Assembly (NCBI GenBank): GCA_001462255.1
Contig: LIUJ01000148.1
Location: forward strand, 1-14,172
Source of the DNA: Fibrobacteria bacterium GUT77
GTDB lineage: Bacteria > Fibrobacterota > Chitinivibrionia > Chitinivibrionales > Chitinispirillaceae
Direction: 5' to 3'
Length of the DNA: 14,172 nt
This document shows positions 1 to 7,740 of this stretch, piece by piece. A model generated the notes under the pieces. The model was not told the origin of the DNA. It worked only from the letters and a program-made list of their open reading frames with translations, and ran no database searches. The translations under genes were made by a program, and so were the position numbers. Every line of letters begins with the position of its first letter. Position 1 is the stretch's first letter.

Positions 1-169
1 GTTGCTTCTTTACCCAACTTATCTTTGTACGAACGAAATTCTCTATCGTAACATTGCTCATACGCATAGGCGCCGATATCGATACTATGCCGTCGGGAGG
101 CTTGACGTATAGGTGCATGTGTTTGATCTTTTTGCGATCTATACGAACGTCTATTTCATCTATCAGCAT
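1..169 (-). CDS. DUF45/YgjP-like M48-family metallopeptidase, N-terminal part (cut by window edge)
   Basis: An open minus-strand frame starts with ATG at 169 and runs off the left edge, giving 56 residues. They match the usual start of DUF45 (YgjP-like) zinc peptidases: a short beta-strand (IDVRIDRKKIKHMHLYV), then PPDG, then ISAP followed by MRMS, then a helix with an aromatic-Val/Ile-KKQ end. The HExxH zinc motif would lie further along and is outside the window, so the catalytic site cannot be checked. The gene follows ftsE after 52 bases on the same strand, in the place where ftsX often sits. Ribosome binding is weak (AAAGAG about 14 bases upstream). The frame continues upstream of the ATG to a stop at the end of ftsE but has no better start. 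Known of the family: members often sit beside type I restriction-modification genes; nothing in this window shows such a locus. Confidence 0.7.
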   Translation of the reverse strand, partial: MLIDEIDVRIDRKKIKHMHLYVKPPDGIVSISAPMRMSNVTIENFVRTKISWVKKQ

Positions 170-221
170 TAATGATTTTCGCTCTTTCGGTTTAAAATCA
201 AAGCCAACACTATTGTAAATG

Positions 222-920
222 TCAAAGGTAGTTGTTTATGAATTTCGGTCTCAGTGTCGCGTCGGCGCCTTTTATCAGCGTACCTCTGTGTAATTCTATT
301 ACTCGGTAATGGTAGGGGGCAATTAAGTTTAGGTCGTGTGTGGCCATTATTACGGTTGTGCCCCATGAATTTATTCTCTGTAGCAGTTCGAATATGTCTT
401 TGGACACGGCTTGATCCAAGTTACCGGTCGGTTCGTCGGCCAACAGCACCCACGGCTCGTTGACTATCGCCCGCGCTATGGATACGCGCTGTTGCTCGCC
501 GCCGGAGAGCTGGTTGGGATAGTTTGAGCTCTTGTGGCTTAATCCGGTTTGCGCCAAAACCTTGAAGACCTTGCGTTTTACCTCACGCTCCGGGGTGCCG
601 GTCACGCGTAGCGCGAAGGCAACGTTTTCGAAGACGTTGCGGTCGTGCAACAGTCTGAAATCTTGGAAAACGATTCCCAATTTGCGACGCAAATACGGGA
701 TGTCGTCGTGGGTTACGCTACGGGAGTCGTAGCCGCACACCAGCACTTGACCGGTGGTAGGCCGCTCCTCCATGTAAATATGCTTGAGTAGCGTAGTCTT
801 ACCGGCGCCGCTCGCGCCTATCAAAAAAACGAACTCCGCTTTGTCAATGAAGAACGACAGTGCGTCGAGCGCGCGAAAACCGCCCTCATACTCCTTGCTT
901 ACGTGAAGAAATTGAATCAT
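222..920 (-). CDS. ftsE: cell-division ABC transporter ATP-binding protein FtsE
   Basis: The 232-residue ATPase has all ABC landmarks: Walker A GASGAGKTT (35-43), Q-loop in VFQDF (84-88), signature LSGGEQQRVSIARA (138-151), Walker B VLLADE with EPTGNLD (158-169) and the H-loop in ATHD (193-196). VFQDFRLL, ENVAFALRVTG and ADEPTGNLD are typical of FtsE rather than of LolD or MacB. In other bacteria FtsE pairs with the membrane protein FtsX at the division site and ties septal peptidoglycan hydrolysis to ATP use. Length is normal. The start is ATG at 920; an AGGA overlapping the stop of the upstream methyltransferase gives translational coupling (9-base gap). Oddity: the next gene downstream is not ftsX but a DUF45 peptidase, so FtsX must be elsewhere or absent. 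Confidence 0.95.
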   Translation of the reverse strand: MIQFLHVSKEYEGGFRALDALSFFIDKAEFVFLIGASGAGKTTLLKHIYMEERPTTGQVLVCGYDSRSVTHDDIPYLRRKLGIVFQDFRLLHDRNVFENVAFALRVTGTPEREVKRKVFKVLAQTGLSHKSSNYPNQLSGGEQQRVSIARAIVNEPWVLLADEPTGNLDQAVSKDIFELLQRINSWGTTVIMATHDLNLIAPYHYRVIELHRGTLIKGADATLRPKFINNYL

Positions 921-929
921 AGCTTTATC

Positions 930-1703
930 CTAATCTCGCCTACGCAACAAGAAACTTATCCTTATAGACTTCCCCGAATACTTCTTAAACATCAACCCAT
1001 CCCATATCCCCAATACCTCAAAACGCTTATCGGGTATAACCCGCTCTATCTCCGATACGGAAAATATCTTTTGTACGTGCCTCTCCACAAATTTTTCGTA
1101 GCAGGACGGATGATCGCCGGACCGACGGTATATGGTAAAATCGTTGTGCTGTATCGACCTTATCTCGTCGTAGTGACTGTGGCGGGCGTAACTGATATCG
1201 CCGTAATCTTGAAAATCCATGTAGTAGACAAAGTGCCGCAGAGAGTTCTCCTGCGTGGTAATATCGAAGAGGAACAACCCGCCTGGGAGCAAAACCTCGT
1301 AGACAGAGGCAAACAATTTGCGGTACTCGTCAAGCGTCATCATGTAATTTATGCCGTCGTATAGGAACAGTGCCGCGTCGAAACACCGTCTAAACGGCAG
1401 ACGGCGCACGTCGGCTGCGCAAACAGGCAACTTACGGAGACGCCTCGCCTCCCTGCACATGGCAAAGGACAGATCGGAGGCCGTGTAATCGTATCCAAGC
1501 CCCTTGAGCAACGACCCTACCACACCGGTACCGGCGCCTATCTCAAGTATTTTCGGGTTATCCTGACCGCCGTAGCGGCTCAGTACCTTCGCTATCAGCT
1601 CAATCCACTCATCGTACTCTACGTGACCCATCAGGCGGTCGTATATCGGAGCTAATGCCTCGTACTGCATATATGAATTCGCGCCCTTGTAGACTTTTGA
1701 CAC
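930..1703 (-). CDS. class I SAM-dependent methyltransferase
   Basis: The protein has 257 residues if started at GTG 1703. It shows a Rossmann-type SAM fold: motif I LEIGAGTG (53-60), an acidic residue at the end of strand 2 in ASDLS (D77), a motif II-like AADVRRLPF (96-104), a motif III region ALFLYDGINYM (111-121) and a post-III LLPGGLFLFD segment. The N-terminal APIYDRLMGHVEYDEW is common in YqeM-like small-molecule or tRNA methyltransferases of this superfamily. The substrate cannot be told from sequence. Start choice is uncertain: GTG 1703 has AGGTG about 10 bases upstream, while ATG 1670 (residue 12) starts nearer to the conserved domain but has a poorly spaced AAGGG. It sits between surA (93-base gap) and ftsE (9-base gap, coupled) on the same strand; no functional link to either is evident. 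Confidence 0.85.
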   Translation of the reverse strand: MSKVYKGANSYMQYEALAPIYDRLMGHVEYDEWIELIAKVLSRYGGQDNPKILEIGAGTGVVGSLLKGLGYDYTASDLSFAMCREARRLRKLPVCAADVRRLPFRRCFDAALFLYDGINYMMTLDEYRKLFASVYEVLLPGGLFLFDITTQENSLRHFVYYMDFQDYGDISYARHSHYDEIRSIQHNDFTIYRRSGDHPSCYEKFVERHVQKIFSVSEIERVIPDKRFEVLGIWDGLMFKKYSGKSIRISFLLRRRD

Positions 1704-1796
1704 AGCAAAACCACACCTATATATACTGACCCGTAAGTACGAATTACCGATCGACGTATCCGACTCCCCTAAATCAACGCGTACAACCGGCCGACA

Positions 1797-3332
1797 CTAT
1801 ATTCTAACGTCAATAAATATCTTCTCCCGCCACCTCTTTACATTGTCCAACAACTGCCGTTGCGCGAAAATGTCTCTCGCTTTTTCGGCTATGAGCGTGT
1901 AGTCGTTTTCAAGCGTCAGCCGCCGACTGTCGGCGCGTTTTGAGACCATGTAGATTGAGAATATGTTGCCGTCGACCACCGTCGCGCTTATTTGTCCCGC
2001 CTCCAAACCCTGCACCGCCTCGCGGACGGACGACGGCATCTCCAGTAAGGTGAGCCAACCCATGTCTCCGCCGCGCACGCGCGTTATGTTATCCACGCTC
2101 ATCTCCCTAACTGCCGCCTCAAAACCCGCCCTATCCTTTACGGCGTCGCGCAACGAGTCGAGCTTTGCCGTGAGCGCCTCGCGCTGACCCTCCGTCGGCG
2201 CGTATCTAACCAATATATGGCGGATCCTCACACTCATACCTTGCTTCTCTTCCACCTTTATAATATGATACCCCAACCGCGTCTCAAACGGCTCGCTCAC
2301 GCGTCCGACCGGCAACGAAAACGCGCGTTCCTCAAAGGCCAACTCGGTAGTCGATCCCTTGGCCAAAAAACCGAGATCGCCTCCGGACGCCCCATCCGGA
2401 CTTTCCGAGTATTTCTTGGCGGCCTCCTCAAAACTCAACCCTGCGTCGAGTTCGCGCTTGGCGGCGCGAATCTTGTCAAAAGCCGCCTGACGCACCGAAT
2501 CTTGCGCGCCGAGACGCAAACTGAGCTTAAGAAGCTCGAAACTCTCGCCAACCTCAGGTAAACTATCGGCGTACCGCGCGTAAAAACGCTCCACGTCGCG
2601 ACGATTTATCTTGGCCGAAAAATAATAGCCTTGTTGTAATTTTTGCTTGTACAACTGCTCGCGAATCGCCCTGCGCATCTCCGACTTGAAGCGGGCTATA
2701 GTGGTTCCCTGCTGTATGCGAAGTTGCGCCTCAAGCTGTTCCATCGTTATTCTGTTTTGACGAAGAATCGCGTTTATGTGGTTATTCAGCGTGCTCTCAA
2801 CCTCGTCGTTTCTAACATTTATCGTGCTGTCCCCCATGGCGCGCACCAAAAGCACTTTGTTGTCAATAAGGTCGTTCAAACAATCGAAAAGCAACTTTTT
2901 GGCGTCGACTTCGTCGGGATTTTGACCGGTTGCGGTAAGGCGCATATAGGCGTAGGCCTCAAGCTCGGAACGCAGGACTATCTCGTCGCCTATGACCGCC
3001 GCTATACCGTCCAAATGCCCCGGCTGACCGAGCGCTATCGGACGAAGATTGGGCGTGGAAGCGCGCTTGTCGTTTGACGCCCGTTCACCGTCGGCGGCTT
3101 CGCCGTCGGCGTCCTCGCCACCGTCAACAACTCGTTCCGCCGTTTCCGTCGCGGTTGAATCCACCCGCCCTCCTGACCGGGTTACAACCTCCGCGTCTTC
3201 GGCTTGCGGCAACTTGGATTCCGCCGACTTAGACGTCGCCGACCCGCTCTCCTGAGCGAAGCCCGACGACACAAACGCCGCTACGGCCAACACTACGGCA
3301 AAAACTTTGGTTGCGTAGCTGAATGTTTTCAC
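1797..3332 (-). CDS. surA: SurA-like periplasmic chaperone / peptidyl-prolyl isomerase with two parvulin domains
   Basis: The best start is GTG at 3332: AGGAGG at 3340-3345 stands 7 bases before it, whereas the TTG at 3338 has only 1 base of spacing. This gives 511 residues beginning MKTF, a normal signal peptide (n-region Lys, hydrophobic VFAVVLAVAAFV, cleavage near GFA/QE about residue 26). Next come about 80 acidic, Ser/Ala-rich low-complexity residues, then a SurA_N-like helical domain (about 107-250, AVIGDEIVLRSELEAYAY), parvulin domain 1 (about 260-364, SFEEAAKKYSE, GGDLGF, GYHIIKV) and parvulin domain 2 (about 366-468, RIRHILV, GGDMGW), then a short basic helix. SurA escorts outer-membrane proteins through the periplasm. 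The gene follows the ppiC-like gene with a 2-base gap, its ribosome binding site lying in the ppiC 3' end. Each parvulin domain lacks one of the two usual His residues, suggesting chaperoning more than catalysis (inference). Confidence 0.88.
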   Translation of the reverse strand: MKTFSYATKVFAVVLAVAAFVSSGFAQESGSATSKSAESKLPQAEDAEVVTRSGGRVDSTATETAERVVDGGEDADGEAADGERASNDKRASTPNLRPIALGQPGHLDGIAAVIGDEIVLRSELEAYAYMRLTATGQNPDEVDAKKLLFDCLNDLIDNKVLLVRAMGDSTINVRNDEVESTLNNHINAILRQNRITMEQLEAQLRIQQGTTIARFKSEMRRAIREQLYKQKLQQGYYFSAKINRRDVERFYARYADSLPEVGESFELLKLSLRLGAQDSVRQAAFDKIRAAKRELDAGLSFEEAAKKYSESPDGASGGDLGFLAKGSTTELAFEERAFSLPVGRVSEPFETRLGYHIIKVEEKQGMSVRIRHILVRYAPTEGQREALTAKLDSLRDAVKDRAGFEAAVREMSVDNITRVRGGDMGWLTLLEMPSSVREAVQGLEAGQISATVVDGNIFSIYMVSKRADSRRLTLENDYTLIAEKARDIFAQRQLLDNVKRWREKIFIDVRI

Positions 3333-3334
3333 AA

Positions 3335-4378
3335 TCAATCCTCCTGCACCGGCACCGTAGGCGTAGGCGCGGGCACAGGCTTAGGCGCGGGCGTCGCCGG
3401 TCTCGGCGTAGGCGCGGGTGCCGCCGCCGGCTTAGGTTGCTCCTGCTTCACCGCCTCTTGCTTAGGTGCCTCTTGGGTAACCGCCCCTACCCCCGGAATC
3501 AAGTCAACGTTGAACTCCACATCCGACTTCGCGCGTATCTCCGATATAAACCGCTCCGTCTCGTCTTTTTGGGTGATGCTCGAAAGGCGGGAAACTATCT
3601 CGTCGCGCACCTCGTCTATTGAGGCTATAGTACCCTTGTCAAACTTGCCGGTCAACCGCAATACATGAAAACCGTCTTCGGTGCCGTACGGCCCGATTAT
3701 AGAGGGAATTACCGTTGTGGCCATTATGGCCGTGCGCAACTTAGGCGGAACGGCGTCCAACGCCACGTACGGGGCGGACTCGCTAAGCCCCTGAACCTTA
3801 GAGTGCGTCTTCGCCGCGTTTTTAAAGGTCTCGTGCGTAACGGTGCGGCGAATCTCAAAAGCGAGATTTACGTCCGACACCACGATATCCTCGTAACGAA
3901 CCACATTGTACTCGCGGACAAACTGCTCGCGATGGCTTTCGTAATACTCGCGCACAGCCTGATCGCTAATCTCTATGTTGATCTGAGACGCGCTCCGGCT
4001 CAAAAGCTCGGTACTAAGCAAATCTTTACGCATGCGTTCCAAACGCGCCTTAATTACCGGCTCCTCGTTTATTCCCAAGCGCACCGCCTCTTGATAAAGA
4101 ATCTCGGTGTTTATCCACTGACGCACATAAAGAACATTTTGGTCGCGCGTAATAACGTCGCTGTACTCGGCGGGAATGCTCTCCTTGAGCTCCGCGAGCG
4201 TGAGGTAATCGTTGCCTACCCTGGCGACTATCGGCCCCTCCGGTCTCTTGGGAATCTCCTCGCGATGGCAGGAAACGGCAACAACCGTAAACAACAACGC
4301 CGATACCAAGCACGGCAACGATACCGCCCCAAATACCGGTATACGGCGACGACACCCCATTTTTTTGTTGATGTCCAT
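3335..4378 (-). CDS. SurA_N/PpiC-like peptidyl-prolyl isomerase family protein, probable lipoprotein
   Basis: The product has 347 residues. The N-terminus is basic (KKMGCRRR) then hydrophobic (LVSALLFTVVAVSC); Cys37 sits in an AVSC sequence that is a plausible, not perfect, lipobox. VARVGNDYLTLAELKESIP (51-69) and the following helices resemble a SurA/PrsA N-terminal chaperone domain. About 155-250 is a degenerate parvulin fold: RYEDIVV replaces the usual RHILV, while GFHVLRLTGK is kept. The last 45 residues are Pro/Ala/Lys rich with PAPTP and PAPKP units. The start ATG 4378 has GAGGAG close upstream. The gene is first in the unit driven by the promoter at 4445-4474 and is tightly followed by surA. 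Probable role: an envelope-anchored folding factor working with SurA. Catalytic activity is doubtful. Confidence 0.8.
   Translation of the reverse strand: MDINKKMGCRRRIPVFGAVSLPCLVSALLFTVVAVSCHREEIPKRPEGPIVARVGNDYLTLAELKESIPAEYSDVITRDQNVLYVRQWINTEILYQEAVRLGINEEPVIKARLERMRKDLLSTELLSRSASQINIEISDQAVREYYESHREQFVREYNVVRYEDIVVSDVNLAFEIRRTVTHETFKNAAKTHSKVQGLSESAPYVALDAVPPKLRTAIMATTVIPSIIGPYGTEDGFHVLRLTGKFDKGTIASIDEVRDEIVSRLSSITQKDETERFISEIRAKSDVEFNVDLIPGVGAVTQEAPKQEAVKQEQPKPAAAPAPTPRPATPAPKPVPAPTPTVPVQED
3340..3345 (-). promoter_or_regulatory. Shine-Dalgarno site that fixes the surA start
   Basis: AGGAGG lies inside the last codons of the ppiC-like gene. It is 7 bases from GTG 3332 and only 1 base from TTG 3338, so GTG is preferred. 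The position implies translational coupling of the two genes. Confidence 0.8.
3364..3418. repeat. short GC-rich in-frame repeat coding Pro/Ala tail
   Basis: The 10-mer TAGGCGCGGG (plus strand) occurs three times, starting at 3364, 3382 and 3409, spaced 18 and 27 bases apart. Spacings are multiples of nine, so on the minus strand each copy codes the same reading of Pro-Ala-Pro in the tail of the lipoprotein. Such in-frame repeats commonly change copy number by slippage. Confidence 0.75.
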
Positions 4379-4444
4379 TCAACTCCTCATGTGCGGTTTT
4401 GCGATTTCCGCGTTTTTTTCCATTACAAACGACCACTCATTCTA

Positions 4445-4474
4445 AATATAGAACATCGGCGCTATTAAAGTCAA
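4445..4474 (-). promoter_or_regulatory. sigma70-like promoter of the ppiC-surA-methyltransferase-ftsE unit
   Basis: On the minus strand TTGACT (4469-4474) is followed by an 18-base spacer and TATATT (4445-4450). The predicted start is near 4438, giving a leader of about 60 bases before ATG 4378. The -35 box begins 4 bases after the kinase stop codon, and I see no terminator hairpin between kinase and promoter, so read-through from upstream is possible. Confidence 0.75.
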
Positions 4475-4477
4475 CAC

Positions 4478-5482
4478 TTATATGGACTTTTTGATTCTGT
4501 CCCACCCGTCTTGCGGAATATGGGCGCCCACGGTTTGGCATACTTCATAACCGCACATCGACGCCAACGCTCCGCAACGCTCTAATGTGTAGCCGTTTAC
4601 CAAGCCGTATAGGAACCCGGAAGCCCACAAATCGCCGGCCCCCGTGGTGTCGACGGCAGGGCGGCCGTCGCCGTAGGGAGCGGTATTGACGACACGGCCT
4701 CCATACATTATCAAACTGCCGCGCTTACCCAACTTCATTACGGCTATCGGAGCCCTCTTTCCCAACGCGGCAATAGCCGCCGCCTCATCCCTCAATCCGG
4801 TAAACGCGGCCGCCTCATCCTCGTTGGCAATCAAAATGTCCACCGCGCCGCCGTCTACCGCCTCATTCAACAACGACAACGACGCCTCCACCACGGTGAA
4901 GCTTGCAAGATCAAGCGATACCAAAGCGCCGGTCGCCTTGGCCGTTTTTATGACCGCCCAAAACAAATCAGGATTAAACAACAAGTAACCCTCCACATGC
5001 GCGACGGCACACCCGTCGAAATGGGGCGGAACAATCTCTTTTGGCTTTATCTCGGCGGAAGCCCCCAAACACGTGAGCATCGAGCGCTGCGCGTTTGGGG
5101 TAATTATCGAGAGCACCCGCCCGGTCGCCGTAGACGACGAAAGCAAGACCGGATCCACACCGGCGTCGGCGATACGCTCGGCAAGCGTTTGACCGAGAGC
5201 GTCGTCGCCGCGCTTACCCACAAAACGCGCCGCGCCGCCAAGTCTCCCGACCCCAACGACCGTGTTGCAAGCCGACCCGCCCGGCACAACGCGCGGGGCG
5301 CCGCCCGAACGGGCGACCAACTCCTCAATCCGCTCGTGCCCGACCATCACCATGCCGCCGATTTGCGCGCCGCTACCCGCCACAAACTCGTCGGACTCAA
5401 AAATACACAAGTCCATAAGAGCGGAACCGACCGCTACTATCGTACGTTTGTTCGGGGGAAAAGACAACGGTATATTAATCAT
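4478..5482 (-). CDS. PfkB-family carbohydrate/nucleoside kinase (adenosine kinase-like)
   Basis: The 334-residue protein is a ribokinase-fold kinase. VVPGGSACNT (65-74) is the first PfkB signature and substrate-binding Gly-Gly turn; ANEDEAAAFTG (219-229) is the conserved Asn-Glu region; VDTTGAGDLWASGFLYG (277-293) is the second signature with the catalytic Asp284 and anion hole. The N-terminal GSALMDL and GGSACNT, plus the overall length, are most like adenosine kinase-type PfkB members, but ribokinase or fructokinase activity cannot be excluded. The start ATG 5482 is preferred over the upstream ATG at 5524, which would add 14 basic residues inside frr; GAGG precedes ATG 5482 by 6 bases. It starts 7 bases after the frr stop, so it is probably coupled to the translation-factor operon. 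Ends just before the next promoter. Confidence 0.88.
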   Translation of the reverse strand: MINIPLSFPPNKRTIVAVGSALMDLCIFESDEFVAGSGAQIGGMVMVGHERIEELVARSGGAPRVVPGGSACNTVVGVGRLGGAARFVGKRGDDALGQTLAERIADAGVDPVLLSSSTATGRVLSIITPNAQRSMLTCLGASAEIKPKEIVPPHFDGCAVAHVEGYLLFNPDLFWAVIKTAKATGALVSLDLASFTVVEASLSLLNEAVDGGAVDILIANEDEAAAFTGLRDEAAAIAALGKRAPIAVMKLGKRGSLIMYGGRVVNTAPYGDGRPAVDTTGAGDLWASGFLYGLVNGYTLERCGALASMCGYEVCQTVGAHIPQDGWDRIKKSI

Positions 5483-5489
5483 TCGAACC

Positions 5490-6053
5490 TCAAACCTCCA
5501 TGACCTCTTTCTCTTTAAGCGCAAGTTGCTCGTCCGCGAACTTCACGTATTTATCGGTAATCTTTTGAATTTCATCCAATCCTTTTTTCTCCAAATCCTC
5601 CGTAATCACCTTGTCCTTTTGCGCTTTTTTCAACTTTTCGTTGGAGTCGCGCCGTACGTTCCTAATCGCGACCTTGGTGTCCTCCGCCGTCTTACGACAA
5701 TTTTTGAAGAGCTCCTTGCGGCGTTCCTCGGAGAGCGGCGGAATCGGCAAACGGATTTGATTGCCGTCGTTCTGCGGATTGAGACCCAACCCGGAGGCCT
5801 GCACCGCCTTCTCTATGGCCGAAAGCATACCCTTCTCCCACGGCTGAACAACCAACATCCGCGCGTCGGGTACCGATATGTTGGCCACCTGATTAATCGG
5901 CGCCGGACTGCCGTAGTAATCTACCGTAATTCCGTCAAGAAGCGCGGGCGTAGCGCGCCCCGTCCTGACTTTGGCCAAATCCTTCTTTAAACTATCGAGC
6001 GTTTTCTGCATACGTTGCTCGGTCTCACCCTTGATATCCTCCAACGCGCCCAT
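5490..6053 (-). CDS. frr: ribosome recycling factor
   Basis: The protein has 187 residues, the usual length, and matches RRF over its whole span: KDLAKVRTGRATPALLDGITVDYYG (27-51) at the first helix and hinge, PINQVANISVPDARMLVVQPW (53-73), NPQNDGNQIRLPIPPLSEERRKEL (92-115) and a long Lys/Glu-rich C-terminal helix of domain I. Together with EF-G it splits post-termination ribosomes. The ATG start at 6053 has a strong purine-rich site (GGGGAGGGG) about 5 bases upstream. It lies 70 bases after pyrH, the standard neighbour, and is followed closely by the kinase. The 70-base gap shows no convincing promoter or terminator. Confidence 0.97.
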   Translation of the reverse strand: MGALEDIKGETEQRMQKTLDSLKKDLAKVRTGRATPALLDGITVDYYGSPAPINQVANISVPDARMLVVQPWEKGMLSAIEKAVQASGLGLNPQNDGNQIRLPIPPLSEERRKELFKNCRKTAEDTKVAIRNVRRDSNEKLKKAQKDKVITEDLEKKGLDEIQKITDKYVKFADEQLALKEKEVMEV

Positions 6054-6123
6054 ATTGCCCCTCCCCTATTTTGTTTAATATCGTTTCAATTTACAATGGT
6101 ATATACTACCGCCCAATAATATT

Positions 6124-6843
6124 TTAGGCCGGCGCGACGATTGTCCCTACCGGTTCCCCCATCAGGCATTTAGCCAAATTTCCCTCTTCAAGCAACTTAA
6201 ACACAATGATCGGAATTTCACGTTCCATACAAAATGAGAAGGCCGTCGCGTCCATTATTTTCAACTTTTTAGACAGCGCCTCCGCGTGCGTTATGGCATT
6301 GAAGCGTTTAGCGTTCGGGTTTTTCATGGGGTCGCTGTCGTAGACGCCGTCTACCTTTGTGGCCTTGAGCACCGCCTCGGCGCCGATCTCGGCGCAACGC
6401 AGGGCGGCGGCGGTATCGGTTGTGAAGAATGGGTTGCCGGTACCACCCCCAATCAACGCCACGGCGCCCGACTCAAGAGCGGCGACGGCGCGCTCCGGCG
6501 TGTAATACTCTCCGACCCTATCCATCCGAACGGCGGTCAACACACGCGCGTCAACGCCGCGCGACTTTAGGCGTTCGGCAAAAGCCACGGAGTTTATGAC
6601 GGTAGCGAGCATCCCCATCGCGTCTCCGGCCACGCGTGAAACGTCCGCCGCGTCGGCGCCGCGAATGAAGTTTCCTCCGCCGATGACTATCGCGGTCTGC
6701 ACGCCGCCGCGAACCACCGCCGCCACCTCCTCGGCGATTGCGGATATGACCTCACCGTCAACGCCAAAACCCCGCTTACCGGCCAACGCCTCGCCGGACA
6801 ACTTCAGCAAAACACGTTTGTACTTGTACGCGCACGATGCCAT
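6124..6843 (-). CDS. pyrH: uridylate kinase (UMP kinase)
   Basis: The 239-residue protein is a bacterial hexameric UMP kinase of the amino acid kinase fold, converting UMP and ATP to UDP. Visible motifs: LLKLSGEAL (12-20) with the phosphate-binding Lys14, IGGGNFIRG (54-62), the D74-A-M-G UMP-binding turn, GGTGNPFFTTDTAA (133-146), KATKVDGVYDSDP (160-172) and MDATA (197-201). Length is typical. ATG 6843 is preceded by AAAGG about 12 bases away, a weak site, and lies 15 bases after the tsf stop, so coupling to tsf is likely. The tsf-pyrH-frr order is conserved across many bacteria. Confidence 0.97.
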   Translation of the reverse strand: MASCAYKYKRVLLKLSGEALAGKRGFGVDGEVISAIAEEVAAVVRGGVQTAIVIGGGNFIRGADAADVSRVAGDAMGMLATVINSVAFAERLKSRGVDARVLTAVRMDRVGEYYTPERAVAALESGAVALIGGGTGNPFFTTDTAAALRCAEIGAEAVLKATKVDGVYDSDPMKNPNAKRFNAITHAEALSKKLKIMDATAFSFCMEREIPIIVFKLLEEGNLAKCLMGEPVGTIVAPA

Positions 6844-6858
6844 AACGTTTGTAAACCT

Positions 6859-7740
6859 TTATTCTTCCGCACCCAATTCCAAACGTATGAAACCGACCGG
6901 CGCAACCTCGGCTCCAACGACCTTAGACGTCTCGGCCACCCTGTCCTTCACCGTTTTCTCCGTGTCGCGAATGAACTTTTGGTTGACGAGCGCGGAGGCC
7001 TCGTAGAATTTGGCCAACTTGCCCTCCACCATCTTGTCCCAAATTTTCTCCGGTTTGCCGGAGGTTTCGGCCTGAGAGCGGTATATCTCCTTCTCCTTGG
7101 CTATAACCTCTTCGGGAATGCCGGAAGCGTCCACCGCAATAGGGCTCTCGGCGGCTATTTGCATGGCCAAATCCTTGCCCAACTCGGCGAGCGCCGGAGA
7201 TTTTAGGGCTTCGGGCGACGCGGCCGCGATTTTTACCAACACACCGATCTTTCCGGCGCCGTGGAGATAAGTAAACACCTTTTCCTTAGCGGGATCGCCT
7301 TCCATTTTTTTGTATCTGCGGAATGTAATCTTCTCACCGATTTTGGCGACGAGTTCCGTAACCCTCGCCTCAACGGATACCCCGCCGATAGACGCGTCCG
7401 AGAGCTTCAACGCGGCGGCGTGATCAACCGGTTTGTTGGCAAGAAGCACCTTTCCGAGCGTATCAATGAACGCGATGAAATCGTCGTTGCGCGCCACAAA
7501 GTCGGTCTCGGAATTTACCTCGTACACGATGGCCGCCTTATCGTCCGATACTATGGAAACCTTGCCCTCCTTGGCGGCCTTGTCGGCACGCTTCGCGGCC
7601 GTCATCTGCCCCTGCTTGCGCAGGTTCTCTATAGCCAACGCCATATCCCCGTTTGCCTCAATGAGCGCCTGCTTACATATCATCATGCCAAGACCGGTTT
7701 TCTCCCTCAAGTCCTTGACCTGCGTAGCCGATATTTCCAT
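6859..7740 (-). CDS. tsf: translation elongation factor Ts
   Basis: The corrected start is ATG 7740, giving 293 residues beginning MEISATQVKDLREKTG; the 18 residues available further upstream are basic and not part of the family. The N-terminal UBA-like domain (about 1-42, LREKTGLGMMICKQAL) and the SETDFVARND motif (77-86), which inserts into EF-Tu to release GDP, are intact. GGAGGG and AGGA lie just before the start. It follows rpsB after a 93-base gap and precedes pyrH by 15 bases, the normal order. EF-Ts is the nucleotide exchange factor of EF-Tu in the cytoplasm. Confidence 0.97.
   Translation of the reverse strand: MEISATQVKDLREKTGLGMMICKQALIEANGDMALAIENLRKQGQMTAAKRADKAAKEGKVSIVSDDKAAIVYEVNSETDFVARNDDFIAFIDTLGKVLLANKPVDHAAALKLSDASIGGVSVEARVTELVAKIGEKITFRRYKKMEGDPAKEKVFTYLHGAGKIGVLVKIAAASPEALKSPALAELGKDLAMQIAAESPIAVDASGIPEEVIAKEKEIYRSQAETSGKPEKIWDKMVEGKLAKFYEASALVNQKFIRDTEKTVKDRVAETSKVVGAEVAPVGFIRLELGAEE

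Noticed and set aside
1704..1796. Promoter for the methyltransferase gene (TATATA before the start)
   Set aside because: No acceptable -35 box lies 16-19 bases upstream; read-through from surA is more likely.
3665..4468. 267-codon open frame on the plus strand opposite the ppiC-like gene
   Set aside because: The opposite strand encodes a recognisable signal peptide and chaperone domain with promoter and ribosome binding site; the plus frame has an Arg/Tyr-rich composition typical of antisense reading.
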